DNA of 35,919 bases from a virus: IMG/VR virus record IMGVR_UViG_3300028258_000007, positions 1-35,919 of that record. One strand, 5' to 3'. Each line of letters starts with the position of its first letter. Position 1 is the first letter of the stretch. The translations under genes were made by a program, and so were the position numbers. This document shows positions 1 through 6,024 of the stretch, one piece after another. The notes beneath the pieces are model-generated. The model worked only from the letters and a program-made list of their open reading frames with translations, was not told the DNA's origin and ran no database searches.

Positions 1-171
1 TGCGGCGGTGCAAGCCCCTATGGCGGCGGCGGGGCGGGCGGCTGTGTCGGCTTCTCATCGCCGGGTGCTGGCAGCGCAGGCGGCGGCGGTGGCGGGCGTG
101 GGGCAAACGCAGCAGCAGGCGCAGGCGGCAATGGCGGCACAGGCGTTGTGATTGTTTACGAATATGCCTAA
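1..171 (+). CDS. Tail fibre protein, C-terminal end (partial)
   Basis: This is the last 56 codons of a glycine-rich protein, open from the first base of the window to a TAA at 169-171. Nearly every second residue is Gly, Ala or Ser, and it ends in GVVIVYEYA, a typical finish for glycine-rich phage receptor-binding tips. The gene at 34410-35919 runs off the other end of the window in the same kind of glycine-rich sequence and has no stop. The two pieces are therefore most likely one tail-fibre gene cut by linearising a circular or permuted genome. The join is not in frame if the ends are simply abutted (two bases short, modulo three), so a few bases are missing or one is extra. The next gene overlaps this stop codon. 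Confidence 0.8.
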   Translation, partial: CGGASPYGGGGAGGCVGFSSPGAGSAGGGGGGRGANAAAGAGGNGGTGVVIVYEYA

Positions 172-619
172 CCCCGAAGGCTTCCTGATTATCCCGTTGC
201 TTGGCGCGGCCTACAGACTGCGCGGCAGCGGGATATTGGGAACATTGGGCGGCAGGTTGGCATGGACTGCAGCAGTGCTGATTGCGGCAAAATTGCTGGC
301 CTTTAGCTGGACAGATGCTTGCATTATGGCGGCAGGTGCATTTGCCGGCATGATGATAAGCCACAGCAAAGTTTACCAGATCGCAGAACCGGCAAAAGAT
401 GCCGGCCCATGGTTTTCAATCTGCTTTGCACGCGGCGCGCTGATTATGACCACGCACTGCAACTTTTTCGCATTGCTCATATTCTCGGCTGGATGCCTTT
501 GTGCTAACTTTCTTTCAAGGAAGGCGCAGCAGGCCGGATACATTAACGATATGCTGCGCATTGCAGAACCATTGCAGGGCTTGTTGTTTGGCGCGTTGCT
601 GATAACAATAAAGGGGTAA
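164..619 (+). CDS. Polytopic membrane protein in the lysis region
   Basis: This 151-residue protein starts at ATG 164, inside the last codons of the tail-fibre gene, which suggests translational coupling. An upstream in-frame TTG at 152 is a poorer start. Several hydrophobic stretches are visible (about residues 6-20, 31-48, 54-68, 90-118 and 135-149), separated by short polar loops, so it is probably an inner-membrane protein with three or four spans. It lies directly before a holin-like gene and an endolysin, so a role in lysis, for example as a holin or holin partner, is reasonable. I recognise no family. It could instead be a superinfection-exclusion membrane protein. Confidence 0.7.
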   Translation: MPNPEGFLIIPLLGAAYRLRGSGILGTLGGRLAWTAAVLIAAKLLAFSWTDACIMAAGAFAGMMISHSKVYQIAEPAKDAGPWFSICFARGALIMTTHCNFFALLIFSAGCLCANFLSRKAQQAGYINDMLRIAEPLQGLLFGALLITIKG

Positions 620-622
620 TAA

Positions 623-910
623 ATGGGTGATCCTAAAATGTCAGACTTAACAACCATTGCCCAAAGCGTCGCCCGAATTGACGAGCGCACACAGAATATG
701 GCCGCAGCCATGGGCAGAGTTGAAAGCGGGCTGAACGATCACAAGGCCGCGACAGAGCGGCGGTTTGATGAAATGATGGAAAAGCACATTGAGCCGATGA
801 AAGAACAAATTTCCAAAGGCCGCATGTGGCTTGGCATTCTGTCACTTGGCGGCGGCGCAGGTGGCGCCCTGACAGCCGAAAAGGTGCTGCACCTGATGGG
901 GCTTAAATGA
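623..910 (+). CDS. Holin-like / XhlA-type small membrane protein
   Basis: This 95-residue protein has a long amphipathic helical N-terminal part (residues 5-65, heptad-like, with many charged residues) followed by one hydrophobic segment (about 68-82) and a short tail. That layout matches XhlA/hemolysin-type phage proteins, which sit in the inner membrane and help release endolysin. The start at 623 has an AAGGGG ribosome site six bases upstream; a second ATG at 638 (MSDLTT) is also possible. It ends in an ATGA overlap with the endolysin gene, the usual holin-endolysin order. The assignment rests on layout and context, not on a recognised signature. Confidence 0.65.
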   Translation: MGDPKMSDLTTIAQSVARIDERTQNMAAAMGRVESGLNDHKAATERRFDEMMEKHIEPMKEQISKGRMWLGILSLGGGAGGALTAEKVLHLMGLK

Positions 911-1446
911 TCCTGCCGGCGCAATATAGCTGGCTTGCAAACGAGACAGGCCCGCGAATACTGCGCGAGGCACTTAAACTTTACGGAACAGCAGAGACAC
1001 CCGGCCCAGCCAGCACCCCAGCAATCCTGCAATGGGCTGTTGAGGTTGGAGCAAAGCGCCTTGGCATTCAATACAAGGACGACGCTGTTGCATGGTGCGG
1101 CCTGTTTATGGCGGTATGCGCCCAGCGTGCTGGCCTTGATCTTCCGGCAATCCCTGTTCGCGCCCTGTCATGGGTGAATTACGGAACGCCGGTTGCCAAG
1201 CCTATGCTTGGGGATATTCTGGTCTTCACGCGCAAGGGCGGCGGGCATGTCGGCCTGTACGTTGGCGAGGATGACGAGGCTTTCCATGTGCTTGGCGGCA
1301 ACCAATCAGACCGCGTGTGCATCACTCGACTTGTCAAGGATCGCTTGACAGCTACGCGCCGGACGCTTTGGAAGGTGGCCCAACCAAATAACGTGCGCCC
1401 AATCAGGCTGGCGCGCGGTGGCGATTTATCGCATAATGAAGCCTGA
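907..1446 (+). CDS. Endolysin, TIGR02594/NlpC-P60-like cysteine peptidase
   Basis: This 179-residue protein should cut peptidoglycan cross-links or stems at the end of infection. A helical N-terminal part (about residues 10-55) precedes a papain-like hydrolase core. The likely catalytic Cys64 lies in AWCGLF, His114 in GGGHVGLYVG and Asn132 in LGGNQSD. This order and spacing is typical of the TIGR02594 family of phage and bacterial cell-wall hydrolases. No signal peptide is visible, so export probably depends on the holin. It starts in an ATGA overlap with the holin-like gene. The exact bond cut (amidase or endopeptidase) cannot be read from the sequence. Confidence 0.85.
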   Translation: MILPAQYSWLANETGPRILREALKLYGTAETPGPASTPAILQWAVEVGAKRLGIQYKDDAVAWCGLFMAVCAQRAGLDLPAIPVRALSWVNYGTPVAKPMLGDILVFTRKGGGHVGLYVGEDDEAFHVLGGNQSDRVCITRLVKDRLTATRRTLWKVAQPNNVRPIRLARGGDLSHNEA

Positions 1447-1470
1447 CCAGTTGAACAGGGAGTGTGAACC

Positions 1471-1671
1471 ATGGAAAAAATCAAGGCTTTGGCTGTTAAG
1501 TTTGGCAAGCTGGCTGTTGTGGCTGTTCTTGGCGTGCTGGCTTATTTGGGCGGTGCTTCGACCTCGGACACGGTTAAGATCGTGAGCGATAAAGACGCGG
1601 CCGTTACCTACTGCCAGCAGGTGCTGAATGGTCATGTTGCGCCTGAAACTGCGCCTACCGCTGCGAAGTAA
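1471..1671 (+). CDS. Small single-span membrane protein
   Basis: This 66-residue protein has a lysine-rich N-terminus, one hydrophobic helix at about residues 13-29, and a polar C-terminal tail of about 36 residues with a single Cys. A GGGAG ribosome site lies just upstream. Its stop TAA overlaps the start of the inner-spanin gene by one base, so it belongs to the lysis operon. It could be a second holin, an antiholin or a spanin-associated protein; I recognise no family. The lysine-rich start and single span fit an N-in membrane topology, but could also be an uncleaved signal anchor. Confidence 0.65.
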   Translation: MEKIKALAVKFGKLAVVAVLGVLAYLGGASTSDTVKIVSDKDAAVTYCQQVLNGHVAPETAPTAAK

Positions 1672-1898
1672 TGGACTTTGCGGCAAAGGTAAAGCTGGCG
1701 CTGTTTGTGGCAACCATCATTGGCTTTGCTGGTTGCTTTGCCGCTGGCTATTACAAAGGCCGCGTTGATACAGCCGCACAGGTGAAGGTGGAAACAGTCA
1801 CCAAGGTTGTTGAGATCGTGAGGCAGAAAAATGAAATCCGCAATCATCGGCCTGAGCCTAGCCAGCTTGTTGACAGCCTGCGCGCCGGCACGTTTTGA
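1671..1898 (+). CDS. Inner-membrane spanin (Rz-like)
   Basis: This 75-residue protein has a short cytoplasmic start, one membrane helix (about residues 8-27, ending AAGYYKGR) and a charged helical periplasmic part. This is the layout of i-spanins, which bridge to an outer-membrane lipoprotein and fuse the two membranes in the last step of lysis. It is short for the class. The call is supported by the next gene, a lipoprotein that begins inside this one in the +1 frame, the classical Rz/Rz1 arrangement. It starts in a TAATG overlap with the upstream small membrane protein gene. Confidence 0.75.
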   Translation: MDFAAKVKLALFVATIIGFAGCFAAGYYKGRVDTAAQVKVETVTKVVEIVRQKNEIRNHRPEPSQLVDSLRAGTF

Positions 1899-2085
1899 GG
1901 CCGTCACTTGCCCTGATGTTGTGGCGTATTCTTGCGAAGTGCAAGCCGAAGCAGCCACGGAGCTTGAAGCCGGCCAAACGCCAACGCTTATGCGGCTGAT
2001 GCAGGATTACAAAGTCATGCGCGATCAGGCCCGGGCATGTGCAGGCGTGCCAATGCCCAAGCCCAATTGCCAGCCGCACAAATAA
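1831..2085 (+). CDS. Outer-membrane spanin lipoprotein (Rz1-like)
   Basis: This 84-residue protein has a signal peptide (MKSA start, hydrophobic core IIGLSLASLL) ending in a lipobox LTAC, with the lipidated Cys at residue 17. Its first 68 bases lie inside the inner-spanin gene in the +1 frame, and the rest extends beyond it. The mature part has four more Cys residues and a proline-rich C-terminus (VPMPKPNCQPHK), as in many o-spanins. It should sit in the inner leaflet of the outer membrane and pair with the inner spanin. A spanin pair also tells us that the host is Gram-negative. Confidence 0.8.
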   Translation: MKSAIIGLSLASLLTACAPARFEAVTCPDVVAYSCEVQAEAATELEAGQTPTLMRLMQDYKVMRDQARACAGVPMPKPNCQPHK

Positions 2086-2120
2086 CAGGCATCATTAAAC
2101 ACGAAACCCCGCTGACCCGA

Positions 2121-2140
2121 CACCAGCCGCCCGGCTGGTG
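2121..2140. terminator. Hairpin between convergent lysis and minus-strand genes
   Basis: A perfect 8-bp inverted repeat (CACCAGCC/GGCTGGTG, 4-base loop) lies in the 129-base gap between the outer-spanin stop and the end of the minus-strand gene. Its position suits termination from both sides, but no T-run follows on either strand. It may be a Rho-assisted stop, an RNA 3' end stabiliser or another site. Confidence 0.35.
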
Positions 2141-2214
2141 CAAGCCGTCCTGAATGCGACACCCGCGGGGGGCCGAAGCGAAGCGGCTGCGAAGGGTTAA
2201 GGCGGCACCGGGCG

Positions 2215-2823
2215 TTAATCCTGATCTTTTTCAGGCGCCGCAGCATCCGTTGCAATTCCCCGTTCCTCACCAAACATTTTTGCCACATCGACAATGGGCA
2301 ATGGCGCCAGTGCGCCCGGTTGCTCAATCGTGCCGTCATCATCGGGCAGATCGTCGGGCTGATCGACCACGGCCGGCGCTGGCTTTGCATCTGGCGACAT
2401 GATAGGAGCGGCTGGCGCCACAAGCGGCTGCAGGGAAATTGGTGCATCGTCTGCCGCGCGCGATAGCGCAGCGTCTGTTGCTTCTTCCGGCGTTGACCAG
2501 CGCACAGTTTGCGCGCCCCGGGCGTCAATGACCTTGTGGTTAACCGCATCATGCTTATCAGCAGACACAGGCTTGCCCATCCCATATTCAAGGATCATGC
2601 GCGCTGCCATAATTCTGGCCATTGGATCGCGTGATTGCAAAAGCTCGATGCAGGAAGCCAGCGCCAGCGGCGCCTGTTCAGCGGCCAGCGCAGTGAATGT
2701 TTTGCGCCATGCGGCCGGGTTTTCAAATGGCGACAGCTTGCGCAACGCTTGCTGCATTTCCTGCGCATTTAGTGCGGCCATAATATCGGCCTGCTTTTCG
2801 TCATCACCCGGCTGATCAGTCAT
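2215..2823 (-). CDS. Hypothetical helical/acidic protein, lone minus-strand gene
   Basis: This 202-residue protein has an N-terminal helical part (residues 10-85). That part contains the pattern SRDPMARIMAARMILEYGMGKP, similar in style to a segment found in some phage small-terminase-like proteins (helix, Ala-Ala, Leu/Ile, then GKP). The rest is a long Pro/Ala/Asp-rich, probably disordered tail. GAGGGG lies seven bases before the start. It has its own promoter (-10 TATAAT at 2848-2853) and is the only gene on this strand between the lysis genes and the early genes. No small terminase was found beside the large subunit, so this is one candidate for that role. That is a weak inference, and I would call it hypothetical. 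Confidence 0.7.
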   Translation of the reverse strand: MTDQPGDDEKQADIMAALNAQEMQQALRKLSPFENPAAWRKTFTALAAEQAPLALASCIELLQSRDPMARIMAARMILEYGMGKPVSADKHDAVNHKVIDARGAQTVRWSTPEEATDAALSRAADDAPISLQPLVAPAAPIMSPDAKPAPAVVDQPDDLPDDDGTIEQPGALAPLPIVDVAKMFGEERGIATDAAAPEKDQD

Positions 2824-2847
2824 TTAAACCCCTCGCAATTGGTTTTC

Positions 2848-2875
2848 ATTATACACGCAAAAAAAAACTTGACAA
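2848..2875 (-). promoter_or_regulatory. Sigma70-type promoter for the 2215-2823 gene
   Basis: Read on the minus strand there is TTGTCA (2875-2870; five of six consensus bases), a 16-base spacer and a perfect TATAAT (2853-2848), 24 bases before the start codon. Its -35 box shares the odd palindrome TTGACAA (2869-2875) with a possible rightward -35 box. Confidence 0.7.
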
Positions 2876-2910
2876 AGGCGCTTGACACCAACCTTAAAAG
2901 GTAGCAAGAT
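2869..2910 (+). promoter_or_regulatory. Rightward early promoter region with AGGTAGCAA box
   Basis: Two TTGACA boxes (2869-2874 and 2882-2887) lie upstream of the LPD29 gene. The second has a 17-base spacer to a weak -10, CAAGAT (2905-2910). The motif AGGTAGCAA (2899-2907) recurs in two other early promoter regions (6342-6334 on the minus strand, 9578-9586), which suggests a shared operator or promoter element. Confidence 0.6.
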
Positions 2911-2936
2911 GAAGATGCAAGAAAGAGAGGATCGAC

Positions 2937-3467
2937 ATGACAACTCAATATATCCCAGCAAAAGAAGCAGCCCAGCTAATCCGCAAGCAGCTAAAAGCGA
3001 AGTTTCCGGGCGTAAAATTCTCAGTCAAAACTGACACCACAAGATCAATCAATATCAGATATGAAAACGGCCCGACCAAATCAGATGTTGAAAGCGTGGT
3101 TGATGGTTTTGAGGGTGAGGGTTTTGATGGCATGATTGACATGGGCTATTACAAAGATAGCTGGCTTATGCCAGATGGATCAGCAGAGTTTGCTGCATCT
3201 AGCGGAACCGAAGGCAGCATGGGCAGCGTGCCAGCCCGCAAGTGTGAGGCACCAACACCTGATGCAACGCTTGTTCATTTTGGAACTAGGTTTATTTTTG
3301 TGGAGCGCCATATCTCTCAAGAGATACGCGAAGCAGAAAAAGCCGCAGTTGCCAAGCTGTATGGTGTTGATAAGGACGAAGCCAAAATGCAGGACTATCA
3401 ACGCAAGTTTGGATATTACTGGATTGAAACACAGGTTAATCAAAACCTTGCAGCAAGGGGGTTATAA
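2937..3467 (+). CDS. LPD29-domain early protein
   Basis: This 176-residue protein matches in memory the LPD29 domain (large polyvalent-protein-associated domain 29). Visible features are AKEAAQLIRKQLKAKFPGVKFSV at the N-terminus, a SINIRYENGPT segment, then VVDGFEGEGFDGMIDMGYYKD and WLMPDG (about residues 6-82). The second half is less familiar, with an aromatic C-terminus. LPD domains occur in proteins that phages and plasmids deliver or make early, often linked to defence or counter-defence, but the biochemical role of LPD29 is unknown to me. It is the first gene after an early promoter and has a GAGAGGA ribosome site. Five coupled genes follow from here to 4364. Confidence 0.75.
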   Translation: MTTQYIPAKEAAQLIRKQLKAKFPGVKFSVKTDTTRSINIRYENGPTKSDVESVVDGFEGEGFDGMIDMGYYKDSWLMPDGSAEFAASSGTEGSMGSVPARKCEAPTPDATLVHFGTRFIFVERHISQEIREAEKAAVAKLYGVDKDEAKMQDYQRKFGYYWIETQVNQNLAARGL

Positions 3468-3468
3468 C

Positions 3469-3714
3469 ATGACCAACGCCGAGCAATTAGCAGACAACAT
3501 TTTGAAAGCAGCAGGCAGCGGGTTGAAGAATTACACTATGCAAAAAACCCGCCAAGAAATAATCGACGCAGCGAAAAAAGGAATTGAAGCCAATGACGCG
3601 CTGGTTGAGGCGCTTAAAGCAGTGCATGAGGCTGGCCGCATGAGCGAAAATAGCCGCGCACAATACATGGCAGAAATTGCCCTTAACGCCCTAAAGCTGT
3701 CTGGTGCAGAATGA
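3469..3714 (+). CDS. Small helical hypothetical protein
   Basis: This 81-residue protein appears almost fully helical, rich in Ala, Glu and Lys, with no Cys and no membrane segment. The ATG at 3469 is one base beyond the TAA of the LPD29 gene and has AAGGGGG just upstream. A longer reading frame opens upstream in the same frame but overlaps the LPD29 gene and is not credible. It ends in an ATGA overlap with the next gene, so the two are co-translated. I recognise no family; its early position and size suggest a host-takeover accessory protein. Confidence 0.7.
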   Translation: MTNAEQLADNILKAAGSGLKNYTMQKTRQEIIDAAKKGIEANDALVEALKAVHEAGRMSENSRAQYMAEIALNALKLSGAE

Positions 3715-3881
3715 ACGACGACACAATGACCTACGAGCAGCGCGTTGACGCCGGCCGCGATCTGGTCAAGCACCTGATCCACCTGATTGAGGGAATGGAG
3801 CGCAAGCACCCATTCACGGCGCCGGCATTGAAGCTGGCGCAGAATATCCAAACCATTCTTGATGAAGGATCTATGCCATGA
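3711..3881 (+). CDS. Small hypothetical protein (56 aa)
   Basis: This 56-residue gene is tied to both neighbours by ATGA overlaps (start over the previous stop at 3711-3714, stop over the next start at 3878-3881), which is strong evidence that it is translated. The protein reads MNDDTMTYEQ at the start and is mostly helical, with two amphipathic helices (about residues 8-30 and 36-51). The family is unknown, and no ribosome site stands out, as expected for translation coupled to the upstream stop. Confidence 0.75.
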   Translation: MNDDTMTYEQRVDAGRDLVKHLIHLIEGMERKHPFTAPALKLAQNIQTILDEGSMP

Positions 3882-4177
3882 TCTATTATATCCCCGACTA
3901 TGAGCATGAAGCCGACACGCTGGAAACAGCGCAGGATTTTCTGATTGAGCTATGCGAAAAGCATGGCGAGGTTGAGAAGCCCACTAACATCTGGCTAACC
4001 AGCAAAGACAAATATGGCGACATTCAGAACCCGCAGAAAGTGTGGCGCGCGGCCTGCTATGTTTCTGTTGAAGGTGGCCCATATTACGCCGCCAACCATC
4101 CTGACAATGGCGACGATCCAGAATATGACGTTGAGCTTACCGAGCTTTGCCCGCAGTGCGACGGCAAGGGAAGGTGA
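3878..4177 (+). CDS. Hypothetical protein with C-terminal CxxCxGxG motif
   Basis: This 99-residue acidic protein is coupled by ATGA to the gene before it. The body is a mix of helix and strand with many Tyr and Asp residues. The C-terminus ends LCPQCDGKGR, a single copy of the CxxCxGxG zinc-binding unit known from DnaJ-type zinc ribbons. One copy gives only two Cys, so metal binding would need a second Cys pair, perhaps by dimerising or using Cys26 and Cys60. Function unknown. Confidence 0.75.
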   Translation: MIYYIPDYEHEADTLETAQDFLIELCEKHGEVEKPTNIWLTSKDKYGDIQNPQKVWRAACYVSVEGGPYYAANHPDNGDDPEYDVELTELCPQCDGKGR

Positions 4178-4178
4178 A

Positions 4179-4364
4179 ATGATGGATCTGAAACAGAAGA
4201 AGCTGGAAGCCATTAAGGCCATGAATGAGGATCAGCTTATTGACGCCGTAACCGACTTGATCGCCAGCGACATATGCGACCTTGTGGAAAGGGTAATCAG
4301 GCACCGCGTGAAGCTATGGGCTAGGGAAACTTTTAAGCAAACAAGCGGCCTTGCCAAAAGTTAA
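4179..4364 (+). CDS. Small hypothetical protein, last gene of the left early operon
   Basis: This 61-residue helical protein begins MMDLKQKKLE. The start may be 4179 or the adjacent ATG at 4182; an AAGGGAAGG ribosome site lies just upstream, inside the end of the preceding gene. It has an acidic middle (DAVTDLIASDICDLVE) and a basic C-terminal third. Nothing links it to a known family. A terminator follows 32 bases after its stop, so it closes the operon. Confidence 0.65.
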   Translation: MMDLKQKKLEAIKAMNEDQLIDAVTDLIASDICDLVERVIRHRVKLWARETFKQTSGLAKS

Positions 4365-4564
4365 CAGTTGCAAAAATGTTTCATGTGGAACAATGACGCT
4401 GGGTAATCCCCGGCGTTTTTGTTTTTTGGGATAAGTAAGCCATTAAGGATGCCCGCCAAGTCATCAAGGAAGCCCGCCTGATAGGTGGAATGGTGGTTGG
4501 TGGTGGGTGTGTAGCCTGACGCATCAAAAACGCTTCCTTGGCCTTCTTTCTTTGGTTTTTGCAT
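4361..4564 (-). CDS. Doubtful small protein at the end of the minus operon
   Basis: A 67-codon frame begins seven bases after the stop of the replication-associated gene at 4572, which is suitable operon spacing. However, it has no visible ribosome site, reads through the plus-strand terminator, and overlaps the last bases of the plus-strand gene ending at 4364. The predicted protein is polar with a Cys-rich end (FCNC) and resembles nothing known to me. Part of this 200-base gap may instead be a 3' untranslated region. Confidence 0.3.
   Translation of the reverse strand: MQKPKKEGQGSVFDASGYTPTTNHHSTYQAGFLDDLAGILNGLLIPKNKNAGDYPASLFHMKHFCNC
4396..4427 (+). terminator. Rho-independent terminator of the left early operon
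   Basis: An 8-bp stem (ACGCTGGG/CCCGGCGT, one G-T wobble) with a 5-base loop is followed by TTTTTGTTTTTT. It lies just past the stop at 4364. Read on the minus strand it has no T-run, so it acts in one direction. Confidence 0.85.
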
Positions 4565-4571
4565 TTTGTAA

Positions 4572-5042
4572 TTAAATTACCTCAAAACGCTCGTAATCAG
4601 CGATATAGCGACTTTCCGCGTCGGTCAGGCCGTCGCCCTTCTGCCATGGCTGATTGCCCTCACTCCAAGCGGTGTGTTTCCGCTTTTCGCACAGGGCAAT
4701 GTAAATCGAGCGATCAAACGGCGGGCGACCTTCCCGGCGAATGTAGCCGATTATGTCAGAAGGCGTGGGCATGTCGCGGTGGTTGCGCAGGTAGGCAACA
4801 AAGGCTTTGCGCACGTCGCCAATGCAGTTTTCAGCAAGCACGATGCTGAACAGCTTAACAGCGGTTTCGATCTGCTCAGGCTTTTTGCCGTAAACATTCA
4901 GCGTTTCGTAACACATGGCCAGCATATCAGCGAGTGATGCCATGCCGGCCGGATCATTCGCCAGCGTCAAACCCGAATTTGCGGTTGACGGCTTCAAGGC
5001 CACGGCGGGCGGCAGCACGGGCTGGGCTAAGTTTTGGCTCAT
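4572..5042 (-). CDS. Replication-associated phage protein (helicase-loader-like position)
   Basis: This 156-residue protein has a low-complexity N-terminus (about 1-35), then a helical core. The core contains ADMLAMCYETLNVYGKKPEQ, AVKLFSIVLAENCIGDVRKAFVAYL and MPTPSDIIGYIRR, a pattern I know from uncharacterised phage proteins encoded next to replication initiators. The start has AAGGAG upstream and lies 89 bases inside the preceding DUF1376 gene. Order and size resemble the initiator plus helicase-loader pairs of other phages, so helping to load the host DnaB helicase is a fair guess. That role is inference. Confidence 0.65.
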   Translation of the reverse strand: MSQNLAQPVLPPAVALKPSTANSGLTLANDPAGMASLADMLAMCYETLNVYGKKPEQIETAVKLFSIVLAENCIGDVRKAFVAYLRNHRDMPTPSDIIGYIRREGRPPFDRSIYIALCEKRKHTAWSEGNQPWQKGDGLTDAESRYIADYERFEVI

Positions 5043-5508
5043 GGTTTTTTACTCCTTTTTGAGTGGTGGGGGGAATTAAAGGGGGGATATTATCTATGGG
5101 TGTGGGTGTGGGTTCGTTGGTTTTTGGTTGACGTTTCGTTGCAACGGTCGTTGAACGTCTATTTAATCTTTTCAACGCACTAGCTTTGCCTGCCTCTGCA
5201 TTTTTGCGGCTTCGGAGATCAACAAATTTGCGCTCGTCAAGCAGGCGACGCTGCACCCATTTTTGCACGCCATCCACATCAACTTTATCCCAAAAAGACA
5301 TGACCACCCCTTTTTGAGATGCCCAAGCGCGGCCATCCATTCTGGCCATTCTTGCTAAAATCCTGTCATCATCCGGCAATGCACAATCACGCGACCGCCA
5401 CGCATGAAACAAAAGCATGATATATGCCCCTGTTTGTGCTGCAGTCAGGTGTGTTGTGTCGCTTATAAAAGCGTCAGTAAAAAGCGGTAACGCAGGATAT
5501 TCTGCCAT
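4954..5508 (-). CDS. DUF1376 (YdaU-like) replication initiator-like protein
   Basis: This 184-residue protein has a DUF1376 domain in its first 95 residues: PLFTDAFISDT, HLTAAQTGAYIMLLFHAWR, LPDDDRILARMARM and then W..Q and WVQRRLLDE segments. These form the winged-helix-like fold typical of phage replisome organisers. The C-terminal half is basic and proline-rich, perhaps a flexible arm that contacts a loader. The start at 5508 is chosen because GCAAGCGAGG lies just upstream; an in-frame ATG at 5526 lacks a ribosome site. It lies between a nuclease and a replication-associated gene, so it probably starts phage DNA replication. Confidence 0.8.
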   Translation of the reverse strand: MAEYPALPLFTDAFISDTTHLTAAQTGAYIMLLFHAWRSRDCALPDDDRILARMARMDGRAWASQKGVVMSFWDKVDVDGVQKWVQRRLLDERKFVDLRSRKNAEAGKASALKRLNRRSTTVATKRQPKTNEPTPTPIDNIPPLIPPTTQKGVKNHEPKLSPARAAARRGLEAVNRKFGFDAGE

Positions 5509-5514
5509 TTTATG

Positions 5515-5569
5515 CCTCGCTTGCAAGAGGTTGGAATTGTGAGATAATGGGCCGGCGCTGCAAGCGAGG
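5515..5569. repeat. Inverted repeat of the ribosome-site leader motif
   Basis: CCTCGCTTGCA (5515-5525) and TGCAAGCGAGG (5559-5569) form a perfect 11-bp inverted repeat spaced by 33 bases. The left arm, read on the minus strand, is the ribosome-binding leader of the DUF1376 gene. The right arm is the same leader motif facing right, with no gene after it. A possible rightward promoter (TTGCAA 5521-5526, 16 bases, GATAAT 5543-5548) lies between the arms. Confidence 0.6.
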
Positions 5570-5630
5570 ATCGCGGGGGGCTTTTAGGATTGCGCCTTGG
5601 ACATAACCACCACCGCGCCGGCTTGCAACC

Positions 5631-5659
5631 AAAATGCTTGAAGTGTGCCACATTGTCAA
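5631..5659 (-). promoter_or_regulatory. Possible minus-strand promoter before the DUF1376 gene
   Basis: On the minus strand a perfect TTGACA (5659-5654), overlapping the stop of the VRR-NUC gene, is followed after 17 bases by CATTTT (5636-5631), a weak -10. The 147-base gap before the DUF1376 gene makes a separate promoter plausible. Confidence 0.35.
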
Positions 5660-6024
5660 ATCACCTTTGGAACATCAAAGCCCAATTCGGCCAGATCAAC
5701 GGCCGCGTCATCAACAGAAAACCACATGAGCCACAGGCTTTGCTGTTGCGCTACAACGTCGCGCCTAAACTCTTTTTGTGATTTTGACAAATCGTTATCA
5801 GTGCTTTTAACCTCTGCAAAAAGCACAGTGCCGGCCAGCTTGCGTGACATGATGATAAAATCCCACACGCCGGCGCGCACGCCCATGGCCGCAAGTTTCT
5901 TGGCCGTTTCCTTGTCGCGCTTTTCGCCGTTTGGAGTGTGCCAGAAAACCAGTTGCCCCTGATTTTGCATGATCTCCAAAAGCTGTTTGATTGTCTTGTG
6001 GTGCGGTAGCTCACGATTTCGCAT
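5656..6024 (-). CDS. VRR-NUC domain nuclease
   Basis: This 122-residue protein is a compact PD-(D/E)XK nuclease of the VRR-NUC type, often a junction or structure-selective endonuclease in phages. Key parts are GVRAGVWDF (Asp55), the FAEVKS segment (Glu71 and Lys73) and LSKSQKEF (Gln83), in the expected order. Its size is right for a stand-alone phage VRR-NUC. The start at 6024 gives MRNRELPHHK and overlaps the preceding helix-turn-helix gene by 14 bases; a second start at 6039 is possible. Resolving replication or recombination junctions before packaging is the likely role. Confidence 0.8.
   Translation of the reverse strand: MRNRELPHHKTIKQLLEIMQNQGQLVFWHTPNGEKRDKETAKKLAAMGVRAGVWDFIIMSRKLAGTVLFAEVKSTDNDLSKSQKEFRRDVVAQQQSLWLMWFSVDDAAVDLAELGFDVPKVI

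Noticed and set aside
5463-5651. Small minus-strand frame between the nuclease and DUF1376 genes
   Set aside because: It has no ribosome site, covers the leader and start of the DUF1376 gene, and its protein is low-quality (many Pro, Arg and Trp).
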